Source of the DNA: Gossypium raimondii | Taxonomy: Eukaryota > Streptophyta > Magnoliopsida > Malvales > Malvaceae | Reading direction: 5' to 3' | Assembly: GCF_025698545.1 (NCBI RefSeq) | Contig: NC_068577.1 | Location: 3,939,501-4,003,500 of the forward strand | Length of the DNA: 64,000 bases | Shown here: piece by piece, positions 35,292 through 47,288 of the stretch | Layout of the letters: each line of letters begins with the position of its first letter | Position numbering within the stretch: position 1 is the first letter of the stretch | The notes under the pieces: model-generated | What the model was told of the DNA's origin: nothing | The model's database searches: none | The model's input: the letters and a program-made list of their open reading frames with translations, nothing else | Made by a program: the position numbers and the translations under genes

Positions 35292-35433
35292 AAGGTAGGT
35301 TTGGATGTGGGGTACGGTGCGTTTAACTTACTTTTTATCTCACGCTACATCACCGCTACAGTATTTAATCTCACTACCATCGCTATTTTTATATTAATCG
35401 CAGGTAAATACACCGTTCATCAAAACCCACCCT
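35292..35433 (-). mobile_element. Short MITE family M1, copy 1 (inverted)
   Basis: About 140 bp bounded by GGTTTGGATG... and ...AAAACCCACCC. It reads the same as copies 2 and 3 when reversed: GGTGCGTTTAACTTACTTTT here equals the right arms there, and CTCACTACCATCGCTATTTT corresponds to their AAAACCAACG/AAAATAGCGGTG part. Confidence 0.7.
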
Positions 35434-35807
35434 ACACTCAATCTATCCTTACACGAAAAAAATTAATTCTGAAGTTTGGCTTTAAAGTCTGTATTGGGCT
35501 TTTAAATTTAATCTTTCAAGGCCCATCATACATTAATATTTGATTATTATTATTATTTGGCCAAGGGGATAAATGTTATATAATGTGGACACCAAATCTA
35601 AAATACATTATAATTTATATATATAATTCAAAAATCTGAAAATTCCAAGAGGGTGGTGCACCCCCTAGATCTATCCCTAGGTGTATGTGCTTGGTTTTAG
35701 TCTCAAGTTTTGTCTCTCAACTTCGTTGAGAGCCTCTAAGGGTTCACGGAGTAGGAGTGCTTTCGCCAAACAAAGAAATGTAAGCATTTGCTTTTGGTAG
35801 GGTTTCA

Positions 35808-36452
35808 ACTAGACCTGATCATGGGTCAGGTCACCCTCCTAGGCTCGAAGGCTTGCTTGAAATGTGGGAGGGTTTGGGCAAAAATATAAGCCTGAAAAAT
35901 GGGCTTGGACAAAAAATAAGGCTCATTTTCTAAACAAGTCGAGCCTCGGGTAAGATTTTTTTGCTCGAGGCCAACCCGAATTTACCTGAATTTTATCACT
36001 GTTGTTTTGTTGTTATTTGCTACCGTTTTGATGTTATTTTGTTATTATTTTGTTATTACATTGCTACTATTTTATTGTTATTGTTTGGATCTTGTATAAC
36101 TATTATTTTATTATTAATTTTGCTACTATATTAGAGGCATTTGCTTGCTAAGTTTCAATTATCTTAGGGTTGTATAAATATATTTTTAATGTATTTTCAA
36201 TTTGTCGAAAAATATTTATTTTAATATTTTTAGTGTATTTTATGCATTATATTTTCAAATCTATTTTTATATAAAAATAATATAAAAATTTTAATATGGG
36301 CGGGCTAGGTCAAGCTCGGATTTAGCATTTTTTATTTAAGTCGAGCTTGGGTAAAATTTTAAGCCCATTTTTCAGATCAAACCGGGTTTAGACATAGAAA
36401 ATGGGCCTAAAATTTTACATTGGCTTAACCCAATCCATAATGAGGTCTAGTT
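35808..36452. mobile_element. TIR element with terminal AACTAGACCT, about 645 bp
   Basis: The left end AACTAGACCTGATCATGGGT and the right end, which reads AACTAGACCTCATTATGGAT on the other strand, are inverted repeats. The internal arms also pair (GGGCTTGGACAAAAAATAAG versus GGCCCATTTTCTATGTC...). The middle is AT-rich and carries no transposase, so it is a non-autonomous element. The class is not clear and I found no convincing target duplication. Confidence 0.6.
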
Positions 36453-37697
36453 TAAACTCATGCCCTTATATAATATTTTCAGGTAAAATGAGTATCATTT
36501 GATCTAATCCAATTCGACTAGTCGCTCTCACTCCATAAACCTCTCCTCAGGCTTCAACCTTCAGTAAAGTCTAAAGGCAACTTCAACTCAAACCGAAAAT
36601 AATATCAATAATTGTTGAGAGTTGAACCGAATGATATTTTAAAAACTTTTCCTAATAAATTTGATCCATCAATAAGGTGGATTTAGGAGTGATAAAATAT
36701 ACTTCCATCATGATTTGAGCCGTTAAGTCATAATATATAAATAAAAATTATTTTCTTTGAATGCCTCATATGTCCTAATTAGAAAAATATAATTTCGAGC
36801 GCCAAAAGAAAATTCGAGTATAAATAGGGGTGAATGCAGAAAACTTTTAAGGGATCAAAATTAAATTTTAAATTTTTTAATAGTAAAATGTAATTTCATC
36901 ATTCGAATAGTTAAGATCTTTATAATTTTTAAAAGATTAAATAATTTTTTTATCATTTTTAGGAGGGTCAAAGTACAATTTTACCTTTACTAATTTAAAA
37001 TTTTTAAAAATTTAAAAGGTGTAAATGAAAATATTTTCACTTTAGCAGTCAGCCCTGCCGGCTTGGCTACGCCCCTGAGTATAAATGAGGTTGAATAAGC
37101 TGCCGCTCATCATAATGTTTCTGCTTTTAAGTCATTCACATTCAATGGAAATTCTGGGAAATAATACTCACATTTGTCATGCAGCAGGCTCGGGTTAGTG
37201 GCATTCTTAATAACATGATTCTTATACGTGCCAACAAAGGCTGTTAAAACTATCATGCATGAGTTCAGAAAATTTGGCTTCAATCACATTTGTTAAAATT
37301 TACAAATTTTAAAATGTTTAAACAATAACTTTACCATTTTGAATGCTCAATTTTGAAGATTAAAATATAATTTTATATTTGTTAAAAGGACTAATTAACA
37401 AATTTACCATTTTTTGCCAAGACCATGACTGCCCCAGCTGCCCTGAAGCGACATTGCTGCTTTATTGATGAGAAAGGATTATTATTATTTACTAAGAACA
37501 GTTGAAGTTGACACAATCTGGCAAACCTAAAAATGTCCCTAATTGCATACAATAATAAAAGAGTTGGAAATATGTAAAACCTTATTTTGATTTGATTGAT
37601 GATTACAAGCAAGCAGAAGATGAAGACTTCAAGCAACAAAATTTTCAGTGGGATGAAGAAAATGCCGTATTACGAAACATCTCATATATACATAGAC

Positions 37698-37729
37698 ATC
37701 ATTATCATCATCATCATCATCATCATCAT
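37698..37729. repeat. (ATC)n microsatellite
   Basis: Run of ATC/CAT trinucleotides with one ATT interruption, in the promoter region of the PLC-like gene. Confidence 0.9.
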
Positions 37730-38016
37730 TCACAAGTATACATCACAGTGATTTCCCATTTTTTGGTTTCTCTCTTTAAAAAAAAAAACTTGGGTAATAA
37801 TCATCATTAACTACTGAAAAAACATGCCGTTTTAAACCCACAGTGGGAGTAATTATTTATTTCCTCCATTACGAGTTTGCCACCTTTAATGCCCTTATAT
37901 ATAAAGAGAAACTGAAGCAGGAAAAAAAAAGGAAAATTCGAAGGAGCAGACCCCAAAACCAACTCAATGCAGGCAAGTACCTTTTTTATGTATCTTTTTT
38001 CTTCTCTGGGCAAGGC

Positions 38017-40696
38017 ATGGAAAGGAAACTAACAGAGATTTTACATTCTTATTTGCAGTTAAGTGCCATTTTGACCATTGCCAGTCTTTGTTTTGGTTTT
38101 TGCTCTTCTCTCAGGGTAAATGCCTCTCCTTTGCCATTAAAATGCCAGTTTAAATTATATTTTTTGAATATTAATTGTTATATATTGGAACAGGAAGGAC
38201 AAACATGTATAGCAGATCGGTATTGTGACTCAGGGTTGCACTGTGAAACCTGTATAGCAAATGGGAACGTACGGCCCAGGTGCACTAGAATCCAGCCATT
38301 AAACCCCATTTCTAAGGTTCAGTATTACAGTTTTTATCGTTTTTTTTTACATGATTGTACATTTTGTGTGCATAAAAGTAAAGAAAGGGTATTTGATTAA
38401 AACAGGTTAAGGGATTACCATTTAATCGATATTCATGGTTGACTACTCACAACTCGTTTGCAAGGCTAGGGGAAAGGTCTGCAACTGGGTCTTTGATTTT
38501 AGCACCTACCAACCAGCAGGATTCCATCACCAGCCAGCTTAATGTAATTCTCTTTTTTAACTCACTTTGTTTCATATGTCTATAATTGTCAATGCTTTTG
38601 GTTCTTGCAAAAAGATGAAATGGTAAAGAAAAATAATGCAGTTTTTTATATAGGTTCATAGGATTAAAATATTGGAATCTCCATGTCACAAGTTGGAATA
38701 TGTGTTATATATATATATATTGAAGAGACAGCAGCATTATTAGCTTTATGTTGTGGTTTTTTTGTTTTTTTATGCTTTGAATTTTGGGTGAATTTTGGCA
38801 TTTGTGGTATGGGAATTTCAATTTTTTAATTCAGTAAAGTTCAAGGAAGCCAGGATTTTTCTTGCTTAAAGGGAAATTAAACTAAAACAGACCATGCTTT
38901 TCCCCTGTACACTTGTTATTGAATGCTTCCATTTGATGGTAGACTTTTTAACTTATGTTGAACAACCATTTCATCAATTCTTTTCTCTTTATGAATCAAA
39001 ATGGAGTGTGTTTGGCATGTTTTATGACTGTAACAAACTGGAACTAGCAGCAAACACGCGTCTTTTAAGTAAGGCTAAAGTCGAGGAATGAAGAAGACGA
39101 AACTTCCCAGGTTCCATGTCAAGAACCAGAGTCAGACATCCCCTCTGGCCTTTTTATGTTTTGCAATTTGTGTTTGTTTTGGTTCCCATGTGATGCTTAA
39201 TTTAAGCAGGGAAGTTGGACCTTTCTATATTAATTTGGGGACCAACATACCATGCTTAGGTGCCAACTAGTCATAAAACGAAAGCCATGTGCTTTGCATA
39301 CCCCCAATGATGCAGTTGGCCTATAACGTCGTATTTGCTTCTCCAACTCTTCGTTTTTCCTCGAGTATCCATGATTCGGTTAATGAATATATGCTCGGTT
39401 TCTTATGGATCCTCAAGATATCAACAGTGCTCATTACATTCGATCTTATCGATGATCCTATATTCTATCTTGCAGAATGGTGTTAGAGGTTTGATGTTGG
39501 ACGTGTATGATTTCCTGAATGATGTCTGGTTGTGTCACTCTTTCGGAGGACAATGCTTCAACTACACAGCTTTTGTAAGTCTAATACGAATATCTAAAGC
39601 CGATACACATATTTTACATTAGACTTGCCATTAACATTATCAATGGATGATTCTGTTTTCTTTATCAGCAACCTGCAATTAATGTTTTGAAAGAGGTTCG
39701 AGTGTTTCTTGAAGCAAATCCATTGGAGATTGTTACCATTATCATCGAAGACTATGTGACCTCTCCAAGGGGATTGAGTAAAGTATTTGATGCTGCCGGC
39801 TTGAGGAAGTTCTGGTTTCCAGTATCTCGAATGCCGAAAAACGGTGAAAATTGGCCAACGGTCGATGATATGGTTCAAAAGAATCAGCGCCTTGTGGTTT
39901 TCACTTCGAAGTCGGCTAAAGAGGCCTCTGAAGGTATAGCTTATCAATGGAGATACATGGTGGAAAACCAATGTGAGTCCTTTTTACCATAATCTTTTTT
40001 AATCAGTTAACTAAACAAAATAGACGTGACATTGATGCATTTCCAAAATAACAGATGGAGATGGTGGGATGGTAGCTGGTTCGTGTCCGAACAGAGCGGA
40101 ATCACCTGTGATGAACACAAAATCAAGGTCACTGGTCTTAGTCAACTACTTTCCCGACAGACCTGACATAACCCAAGCTTGCAAACACAATTCAGCCCCA
40201 TTGATTAGCATGGCGAAAACATGTTATACTGGAGCCGGTAACCGGTGGCCGAACTTCATAGCTGTAGATTTTTACAAGGTAATGCATGTTGCAAAAAAAC
40301 TGTCATTTCTTGTAACCAAAGCGTGAACAACCTAAAAATGAATTCTGTCATGAACATTCCAGAGGAGTGACAGCGGAGGTGCTCCTGAAGCCGTGGATGT
40401 CGTAAACGGTAATCTAGTTTGCGGATGCGGAAACATAGCCAAGTGCAAGGTCTGAAACAACATTCTTCCCACCCATTTTCCACCATTCCATTGTTTACAT
40501 AACTAAACGTACTAAATTGTTGTGGACTGTGTAGGCAAACATGACATTTGGAGTATGTGACATACCCGAGGCCGGTGTCGTCCCCGAACAGGGATCAGTG
40601 GCTCATAAATCAAGCTTTGCTTATTTAGATAGTCGACCAATTTCATCATGGTTGTTGTTTGGCATAATCTTAGCAACAATTCTCTTGCAAATGTAA
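38017..40696 (+). CDS. PI-PLC X domain-containing protein (At5g67130 type), 411 aa
   Basis: Eight exons: 38017-38115, 38194-38316, 38406-38543, 39476-39574, 39669-39972, 40055-40278, 40363-40449 and 40535-40696, joining in frame. Residues 1-31 are a signal peptide ([14 protein letters not shown]). A small Cys-rich part follows ([16 protein letters not shown]). The PLC X-like domain spans about 75-330, with the two expected histidines in [11 protein letters not shown] and [10 protein letters not shown] and with LMLDVYDF and IIIEDYV holding the acidic positions. The last 17 residues are hydrophobic after SSW, which suggests a GPI anchor. There is no Y, C2 or PH domain, so it resembles the bacterial-type PLC; its substrate in plants is unknown. 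The exon 7 donor is GTCTGA, weak. The 930-bp intron 3 holds no gene. Confidence 0.93.
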
Positions 40697-40849
40697 ACAT
40701 TAAAAACATGCTACTTGTTTTTCAATAAAATGAAGCTTCTATGTCTTAACCATTACCAGGGTTCAACAATGGCGGCTACCCTATTCAGATTGGAGGGCCA
40801 TAATTTATTGGTATATTATGATATTCTTAAACTTGGATGATTGCAGCAG

Positions 40850-40852
<3 letters not shown>

Positions 40853-40882
<30 letters not shown>
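40853..40882. repeat. (TA)n microsatellite
   Basis: Uninterrupted TA run of about 15 units, 160 bp past the PLC-like stop codon, probably beyond the 3' UTR. Confidence 0.92.
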
Positions 40883-40885
<3 letters not shown>

Positions 40886-41475
40886 TATAAGAGGGTATCA
40901 TGTGATTGTTGCATAGAATCTTTTCTACTTTCTGCAAATAATGACATTATTTGAGGCGTGCGTTGTCTCAACTCACAATACATATTGTCTTGAATCTTCC
41001 CTGCTAGCTTGTTTTTAGCAGTCGATGGATGGACCCCTATGCACTATGAAAGCCACTCTATCATTAAAATAAGGATCTCTCGGTTTTGATATAAACTCGA
41101 AATTTCAATCCTTGATTCAATCATAAAAAAGATTAATTATTTGGATTCACTTAATCCGGACTAATTGTTTGAAAAATAACCCGACCCGACCCGCTAATTG
41201 ATGTGATATGTTTGCTAAAGATAGAAGAGTAAGACCATGGTACCCTAATGGGTCCAGTTGGGACTACAGAATCCCAATTTCAGTGCCCCATTATTTTATT
41301 TTTAGGCTTCCTTATGAGATGATTCATATGGACTTGTTATAATGGGGGGAAGAAATGGTGGTATGGGCCTTTCAACCATGAGAAACTAGAGGTTAAAATG
41401 TGCTTATAGTCCCTGTACTTTTCAAAACTTAGGAATTTAGTCCTTATAATTTTCAAGATTGAACCATGTGATTTA

Positions 41476-41615
41476 GGGTGGGTTTGGACGGGCGATGCGT
41501 TTACCTGCGGTTAGTGTAAAACCAACGACGGTTGTGAGATTAGATATTGTAGCGATACTATAGCATAAGACAAAAAGTAAGTTAAATGCACCGCATCGTC
41601 CATACAAACCCACAC
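41476..41615 (+). mobile_element. Short MITE family M1, copy 2
   Basis: Ends GGGTGGGTTTGGACGGGCGA and, read in reverse, GTGTGGGTTTGTATGGACGA form the terminal inverted repeat; the core has TGCGTTTACCTGCGGTTAGT and AAAAGTAAGTTAAATGCACC. About 140 bp, no coding capacity. Confidence 0.75.
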
Positions 41616-41969
41616 TCAAATTGGTTGAACCAATTCGGCATACTATTCAATTTTTTTTCAATCTTAAGTTAACCTTGCATGAATCAAGGGCAACCATGTT
41701 CATCGATAATAGGTGGCATTAAGATTAACGATACACTAACATGTGTAAACTCAACTTACTCTAAATTCGATATTTAATTTAGTCAGATTTATACAATTAT
41801 TCTTTTTATTAAAAAATTATAACTAGTTATGTCAACCGTTTTAATTGAAATAATTTATTATCAATACCCAACTTAATAATGTAGCTTAACTCAATTAATT
41901 AATTCACATATAATTTTAATAACCTTAGACCTAAATAATTAGGAGTCATTGGCTTCCATACAAGTTTTT

Positions 41970-42113
41970 GGGTGAGTTTGGATGAGCGGTGCGTTTATCT
42001 GCGATTAGTGTAAAAATAGCGGTGATCGTAAAATTAGATATTGTAACGATAATGTAACGTGAAATAAAAAGTAAACTAAACGCACCGCACCGAATCGCCT
42101 ATCTAAATCCACC
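41970..42113 (+). mobile_element. Short MITE family M1, copy 3
   Basis: Ends GGTGAGTTTGGATGAGCGGT and CGCCTATCTAAATCCACC; the core has TGCGTTTATCTGCGATTAGT. It aligns with copy 2 along its whole length and lies only about 350 bp from it in the same orientation. Confidence 0.75.
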
Positions 42114-43139
42114 AGTTGAAAAAGAAAGAAATAAAATAAAATGATGAGTGGCTCCAAAATACTAGTTGTGAGTGCGATTTAAGTCGACACTAGCTGCTTT
42201 ATTTACTGGGAATAAGAATATATGTTATTTGTAGGTAGATTAGGGGGAATATGGTGGGAGTGTGTCATATGCCTATGGATTAAACAAACCTAGTTTAATT
42301 ATTAAGTGATAATCAAAATGCCATACTCTAAAACATCTTCTTTCAATAAAATATTTTAGTTTAATTATATTTATGCTTGGAATATGCTGCCCTTTTCTGG
42401 ATTAATTTGAATTGTTAGTGCAATGCATGCTTTGCATTCATCAATAAATGGACATTTGCTCAAGTGCTCCACTAAATAAAAATTTGTGGCAATGCTTGGT
42501 AAGTATTTGCTGCCTTAGTGATAGAGCTGTCCAAGCGTCATACAGCCTTAGTGAGTATGAACTACTCAAGGTAGGGCCATTTTTGGGATATAAATCATTT
42601 TTTGATATAAAGACATTGCTAAACAAGATGTTTTTACGCTTTTTAAAAATGCTTTTGGGACAAAAAAATCTTAGCAAAAGCACTTTTTTAACCAAAAGTA
42701 GAAGAAAATTTTAACTTTTGCTCAAAAGTGTTTTTTGAGAAAATTTTAACTAACTTTAGGTTCATGACAAGAGGATGAGAAAATGATTACCGCGATTTAA
42801 TGTGAGAATTTCACAATTTTTTCAAGGAGAAAAAACTTATCATGAAATTCAACTTTTTTCAATTAAAATAGAAAATTTTAGGTAAAGTAGGATTTTAAAT
42901 GACTATTTTATATGGGAAGATAACAAGTATGCTTTTAAGGTTGAGCTATTCCCACAATCTTAAACGTCCTTCAAAAAATTGAGAGGTTTGAGGCAAAAAT
43001 ATTAAAGTTAAATAAATAGGTATGAAAAAAAAAGTTAATTCTATTCTAAATATGAGTCAGTCTTCGATTCTAATATTAAAAAATTCGATTCACTTTATTA
43101 TCATCTTTACTTATATTTTAAATTAAAAACTTAAATAGC

Positions 43140-43280
43140 CGATTGAGTCTTAGTTTGATTCGCATGGATATTGTTGTCAATGCAAAATAATATGGGTTCA
43201 AGTGTGCTGAAGTACATTATACTCCCATTTATGGGTTGGGAAGAGGCTATAAATAATTCTAGGTATTGTATAAAAAAAAA
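43140..43280 (+). mobile_element. SINE-like repeat with A tail, copy 3
   Basis: About 140 bp: box-A-like GTCTTAGTTTGATTCGCATG, TTGTTGTCAATG, box-B-like GGGTTCAAGTGTGCTGAAGT, a 3' body (CCCATTTATGGGTTGGGAAG) and an A9 tail at 43272-43280. Order and spacing fit a tRNA-derived RNA polymerase III SINE, which would move using LINE enzymes. Confidence 0.65.
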
Positions 43281-43940
43281 GCTCAAATATAATCAAATAT
43301 AAATCTTACCGATATTGAAGCATGAATTTGGACCATGAGAAATGGGGTTAATGTGTTTATTATAATGAGGCCTAACATGCACCCCCATGGAGTGGTAATA
43401 CTCAAAATGTGATAATGACATTGACCAATGATAATATTCAAAAACTTGTGTTAGCAATCACCGATCGGAAAAGGAGTGACCCAATTTGCATTATTGCAAT
43501 TGGTTTTGACTGCTCTTTTATCACTACATTATCTTTCTTTTCATTTTCCTTCTCACCCACTCAACTTTTCTTTTTCTTTTATATTTACCTATTTATATTA
43601 TATATTAAATTTTTAATCGAGTCAGTGTAATGAATTAATCGATTATGAATTCAATTCAGCGATTATTAAAAATTTAATTGAGCATCAACTCATTTATATT
43701 ATTAATACAATCGAACATTTTAAATATCTATTAGTTAGATAATAAAGCATGACCTTGACAATAATTCCCATATCGATATGATAAAACTCATTGAAATGTT
43801 TTGTTATTACACCTTAAATCCCTAATATTTTTTCAAAATCGACATCTATCCCTAATTCTCTCATATTTTAGTTACATATTTTATTTTCAATTTGATGTTC
43901 TTTTTGCCTTTTTGGCTTTTGGATGGATGGAAATGAAAGG

Positions 43941-44126
43941 TCCACGTGGAGAGATCATTCCCATAATCAAACAACCGTTGAAAAAAAAAGCCAATAAGGA
44001 GGAGTATCCAAGTCAGTTATGGACCACCTCAGCAGCACCTCTAAGTGGACACGTGGTAGCATTGAGACACCCCACGTGGAATGTTTACTTCAATTATTTT
44101 CTTTGTGGGACCACATATAGATAAAA
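43941..44126 (+). promoter_or_regulatory. G-box cluster with CCAAT and TATA-like box, no gene behind it
   Basis: Three CACGTG elements lie in 140 bp: TCCACGTGGA (43941-43950), CACGTGG (44050-44056) and CCACGTGG (44072-44079). A CCAAT box is at 43991 and a TATA-like CATATAGATAAAA at 44114-44126, which includes a GATAA I-box core. This spacing is typical of light-regulated plant promoters. Nothing with a recognisable coding sequence follows within 1 kb. Confidence 0.4.
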
Positions 44127-45404
44127 TCTTAGGAGCGAATCTCAATGCCAACTAGACATCGCCTTCTTTTCACTCCATTCATTATTTAAATTTTCTCTTT
44201 ATTTATAAATGATATTTTTTATTTTAATTTTTTTCCTTAACTTCAAACAAAAAAAAAAAACATTTGCTAGTATTTCATTAATTTAAAAATATTATGATAA
44301 ATATTTTTCGATATCTAAAATAATTAGTAGTGTTTTATATTCATAAAAAATAATTAAAGTTAATAAAATTTCATTAAATTTAAATTTAGGAGGAGACATT
44401 AATCACAATTTCCCTTTAAAATATTAACACAAATATTTGGGGGGGGAAAGCACAAAAATCAATGGAAATTTATTGGATAATGTTGGAATTAGCTGGGGCA
44501 CAAATCGCGGATGGTAAAAGCAGCTGCCAGCAATCCAAGTTAAAAGTTCTATTTCTTAATCGTTATAGGTTTAATTTCAGTTTTAATCCTTTTATTTGTA
44601 CATTATTATTTTATCCAATTTGATAGCAATATTAGTTGCTTCTATTAAAAAGATTACGTGAAATTTTGTTTTATTGTTATCCCATCACAGAGTCAAGACT
44701 ATATTATAGAAGTATAGAAATCAAATTATGTCAAATTAAGGTATATAGATTAACTTCTAAATTTCAGTATAATAAAGAGACTAAAGCAAAAATTAAACCA
44801 ATTATATGTGTATTTTGTAGATGTTTTAAGAAAGGATATTTGAAATTTTTATAGCTGTAAAACACGTGCTGTTTCGCACGTGCATCGGAGCAGTCAAAAT
44901 ATTGCATAGGCAATGCACTGTCCGGTTGACCGGAGACAGCAGGGACACACTGTCCCTCAACACGCGTGTGTGATTCTGCTATTGAAACGACACCGACTCT
45001 TGCGTTTTTTGAAAGTGTCGTATGTGATAATATATATAATTTTTTTGCTTGAATTTTTATTTATTTATAAATTTTGGATATTTAAGCAACACATAACTAG
45101 ATTTTATTTAATTACAGTTTTTCAAGAAAATAAATTAAAAACACGGAGTTGCGTGCAGTGCACATGTCTACAAACTAGTTAAATAAAGAAAGAAGAGAAG
45201 AGAATAAGATTAGGCGAATGTCAGAGAGAGTTGGGTTAACGTAGGCGGAGAAAAGCGGGGGCCCACTTTGATGAAACATAGTCCACTTATGTTGGGTCCC
45301 ACGCATCTAGAAACCACCCTTATTATCCACGGGATTTTATTAAAAGAGAAATGGTGGAATAAAGAGACAAGGTGGAGCCGCACCATTCCAATTCCTGTGT
45401 TAAT

Positions 45405-45470
45405 CAATTCCCCGCTTTGACCTTTGACTCGCTGCCAACTACCAGACCCCCGTCCTCTTTATATCACTCC
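45405..45470 (+). promoter_or_regulatory. W-box pair and TATA box, no gene behind it
   Basis: CTTTGACCTTTGACTCG (about 45416-45432) holds two TTGAC W-box cores, the binding site of WRKY factors, and CTTTATATCACTCC follows about 25 bp later. The short ORF beyond it (to 45557) has no known domain. Confidence 0.3.
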
Positions 45471-46959
45471 CTATTCAAACTTTATCATAATTACACTCCC
45501 TTTTTGGGTAAATGTATATCTCGCAGATTTCATTCCAACTTTCCTATTGAAAAATAAGGAAATTAAAACCTACATGAGTTAATCGATAGGTTAGAAAAGG
45601 TTAAAAATGTATTTTTTTTAAATATACATATTTTAAATTTTAAAATTAGGATTAAATTGATAGATTTTGTAAATATTGAGGGTTAAAGTTATTAATCTTT
45701 TAGAATTAAAAGTAAAATGACAAATTTTGAAAATAGTGAGGTTAAATTTGTTGATTTTTATATTTTGGATCAAATTGATACAATACATAAACATTACAGG
45801 TCTAATTTTGCTACTAGACCAATAAAAAAGTCAATATCGGCTCAGAGTGACAAAAATATTTAATTTGAAAAGTTTAATGAATGACTAAATCAAAAAATTA
45901 ATTGTTAGGTGACTGTTTTTATAGTTTACCCATTAAAAATATTTTTCAGCATGTTATACGTCATTATTTAATAGAAAAATTTAACGGATGGACTAATTTG
46001 CATATTTCAAAATGTATAAGGGTTAATTTACCCATTTTCAATAGAATAGTAGAAATGCAATCTACCCTAAGTACAAGAACTTCCTGATATTTTTACCCAT
46101 TTTTAGTACGATACCTTAATACTCATCTTAATAGTTACACTCCTTAATTGCACCCAAAATGGAGTATGGTTGTATCTTTAAATGGAGATAATATTTTATA
46201 CAATATTAAATGGAGTATGGTAAGAGATGGGGATGACACGATTAAAATTCATATTAAATGGGTGTTTGGCAAGAGCTTTAACTACTACTTTATTCAAGTT
46301 AATCAATTTAAGTTTGAAATTTTATGTAGTAAAATCTCTTTTACTATTGATTCAATAAGTGTTGGTAAAAAATATATTTTTAAATTAATTACTTCATATG
46401 TCCTTAATTTATAGGTTAAATTTCAAGTCAATATTTGAATTTCATAATTTTCTAATTAGATTATCAAAGTATTAATATTTTATCGATCAAGTTTTTCATA
46501 AGCTTTATCATCAGTTTAGACATTAAATAGAAATGCAAATCTAGTTCAACATATCTTTAAAACATGTGTGTACCTCCAGAATGGATAACTTGAATCTAAA
46601 GTAATAGAATAATAATGAAAATCTATCGTAAATTTAAAGACATGATGTTTTAAAAAAAAGAAAGAAAGAAAGAGAGTTATTTTTTTTCATGTCAAATCCA
46701 AGTCATTCATGCGGTACTATAATTTGATTCACATGTTTTGAAAATGTTTCACGTTAGATCCAACACAACATTAATGTCCATATTGACTACCGAGCTAATG
46801 AAAAAATCTGATTGGTACAATATTGATAACAAATACTTTAAGAACTCAGTTTGAACGTTTTAAAATTTAGAGACTAATTTAAAATCTAAATTGAAAATTC
46901 GAAATAGTGAGGTGTGCCAAGAAATGTGAGTAAAACGAATTGTACACTAACATGCAAAC

Positions 46960-47266
46960 ACAAAAATTGATTTGAAGATTATCAATGGCTTAATATGCAA
47001 TTAAATAAATTTTATAACAAGCATATATGAGATTTACTCCTTTTAGCAGGAGCCTTAAAACAGTCCTTTTTACTCTATTCTTGTGCTCCCTTTTAATTTA
47101 TTCATCAAACTCGTCAAGGGGATGTGACAAAGTGTTATACCAACAAGCATTTTAACTTATGAAATAACTCGATCTTTTTCACCTTTATAATAGTCACAAG
47201 TCCACACTCCTTTATTTTTACAAGACTTCAACGAAGTATTTATAATAGTCCTTATATCATTAATAT
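46960..47266 (-). pseudogene. Copia-like gag/protease remnant, distal part
   Basis: The minus strand continues the gag-like frame found beyond the RNase T2 retrocopy: HEVALIN (inside the duplicated target), then HINDIRTIINTSLKSCKNKG and a GEKDRVIS that resembles the stretch after the Copia protease DSGCSRHMTG motif, with the active-site part missing. The match is weak; continuity with 48220-48933 is the better argument. Confidence 0.4.
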
Positions 47267-47288
47267 GATTTATAAGGGCAACTTCATG
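47267..47288. repeat. 22-bp target-site duplication, left copy
   Basis: Identical to 48198-48219 over 22 bp (starts GATTTATAAGG, ends CAACTTCATG). It brackets the RNase T2 retrocopy. Confidence 0.93.

Larger units (their letters stand above)
32888..37990. other. Intergenic region between divergent RLK and PLC genes
   Basis: About 5 kb without genes. It contains the two promoters and a set of DNA elements listed separately: a Mutator-like foldback MITE (34330-34896), a small GC-rich-ended MITE (35292-35433) and a TIR element (35808-36452). The rest is AT-rich and non-coding. A CAT/ATC repeat lies at 37698-37729. Confidence 0.55.
40697..47266. other. Intergenic region
   Basis: About 6.5 kb with no gene I can support. 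It holds two M1 MITE copies, a poly(A)-tailed SINE, a palindromic AAAAGCACTTTT/AAAAGTG patch at about 42640-42745 and two promoter-like patches (43941-44126 and 45405-45470). The 3' end of a Mutator-like TIR (ATAGTTTACCC, ending about 45930) appears without a matching left end. Confidence 0.5.

Noticed and set aside
42448-42714. 88-aa plus-strand ORF
   Set aside because: No recognisable domain; part of it lies in an AAAAGCACTTTT-type palindromic repeat.
45590-45930. Complete Mutator-like element ending ATAGTTTACCC
   Set aside because: Only the right terminus is clear; no matching GGGTAAACT end is found to the left.
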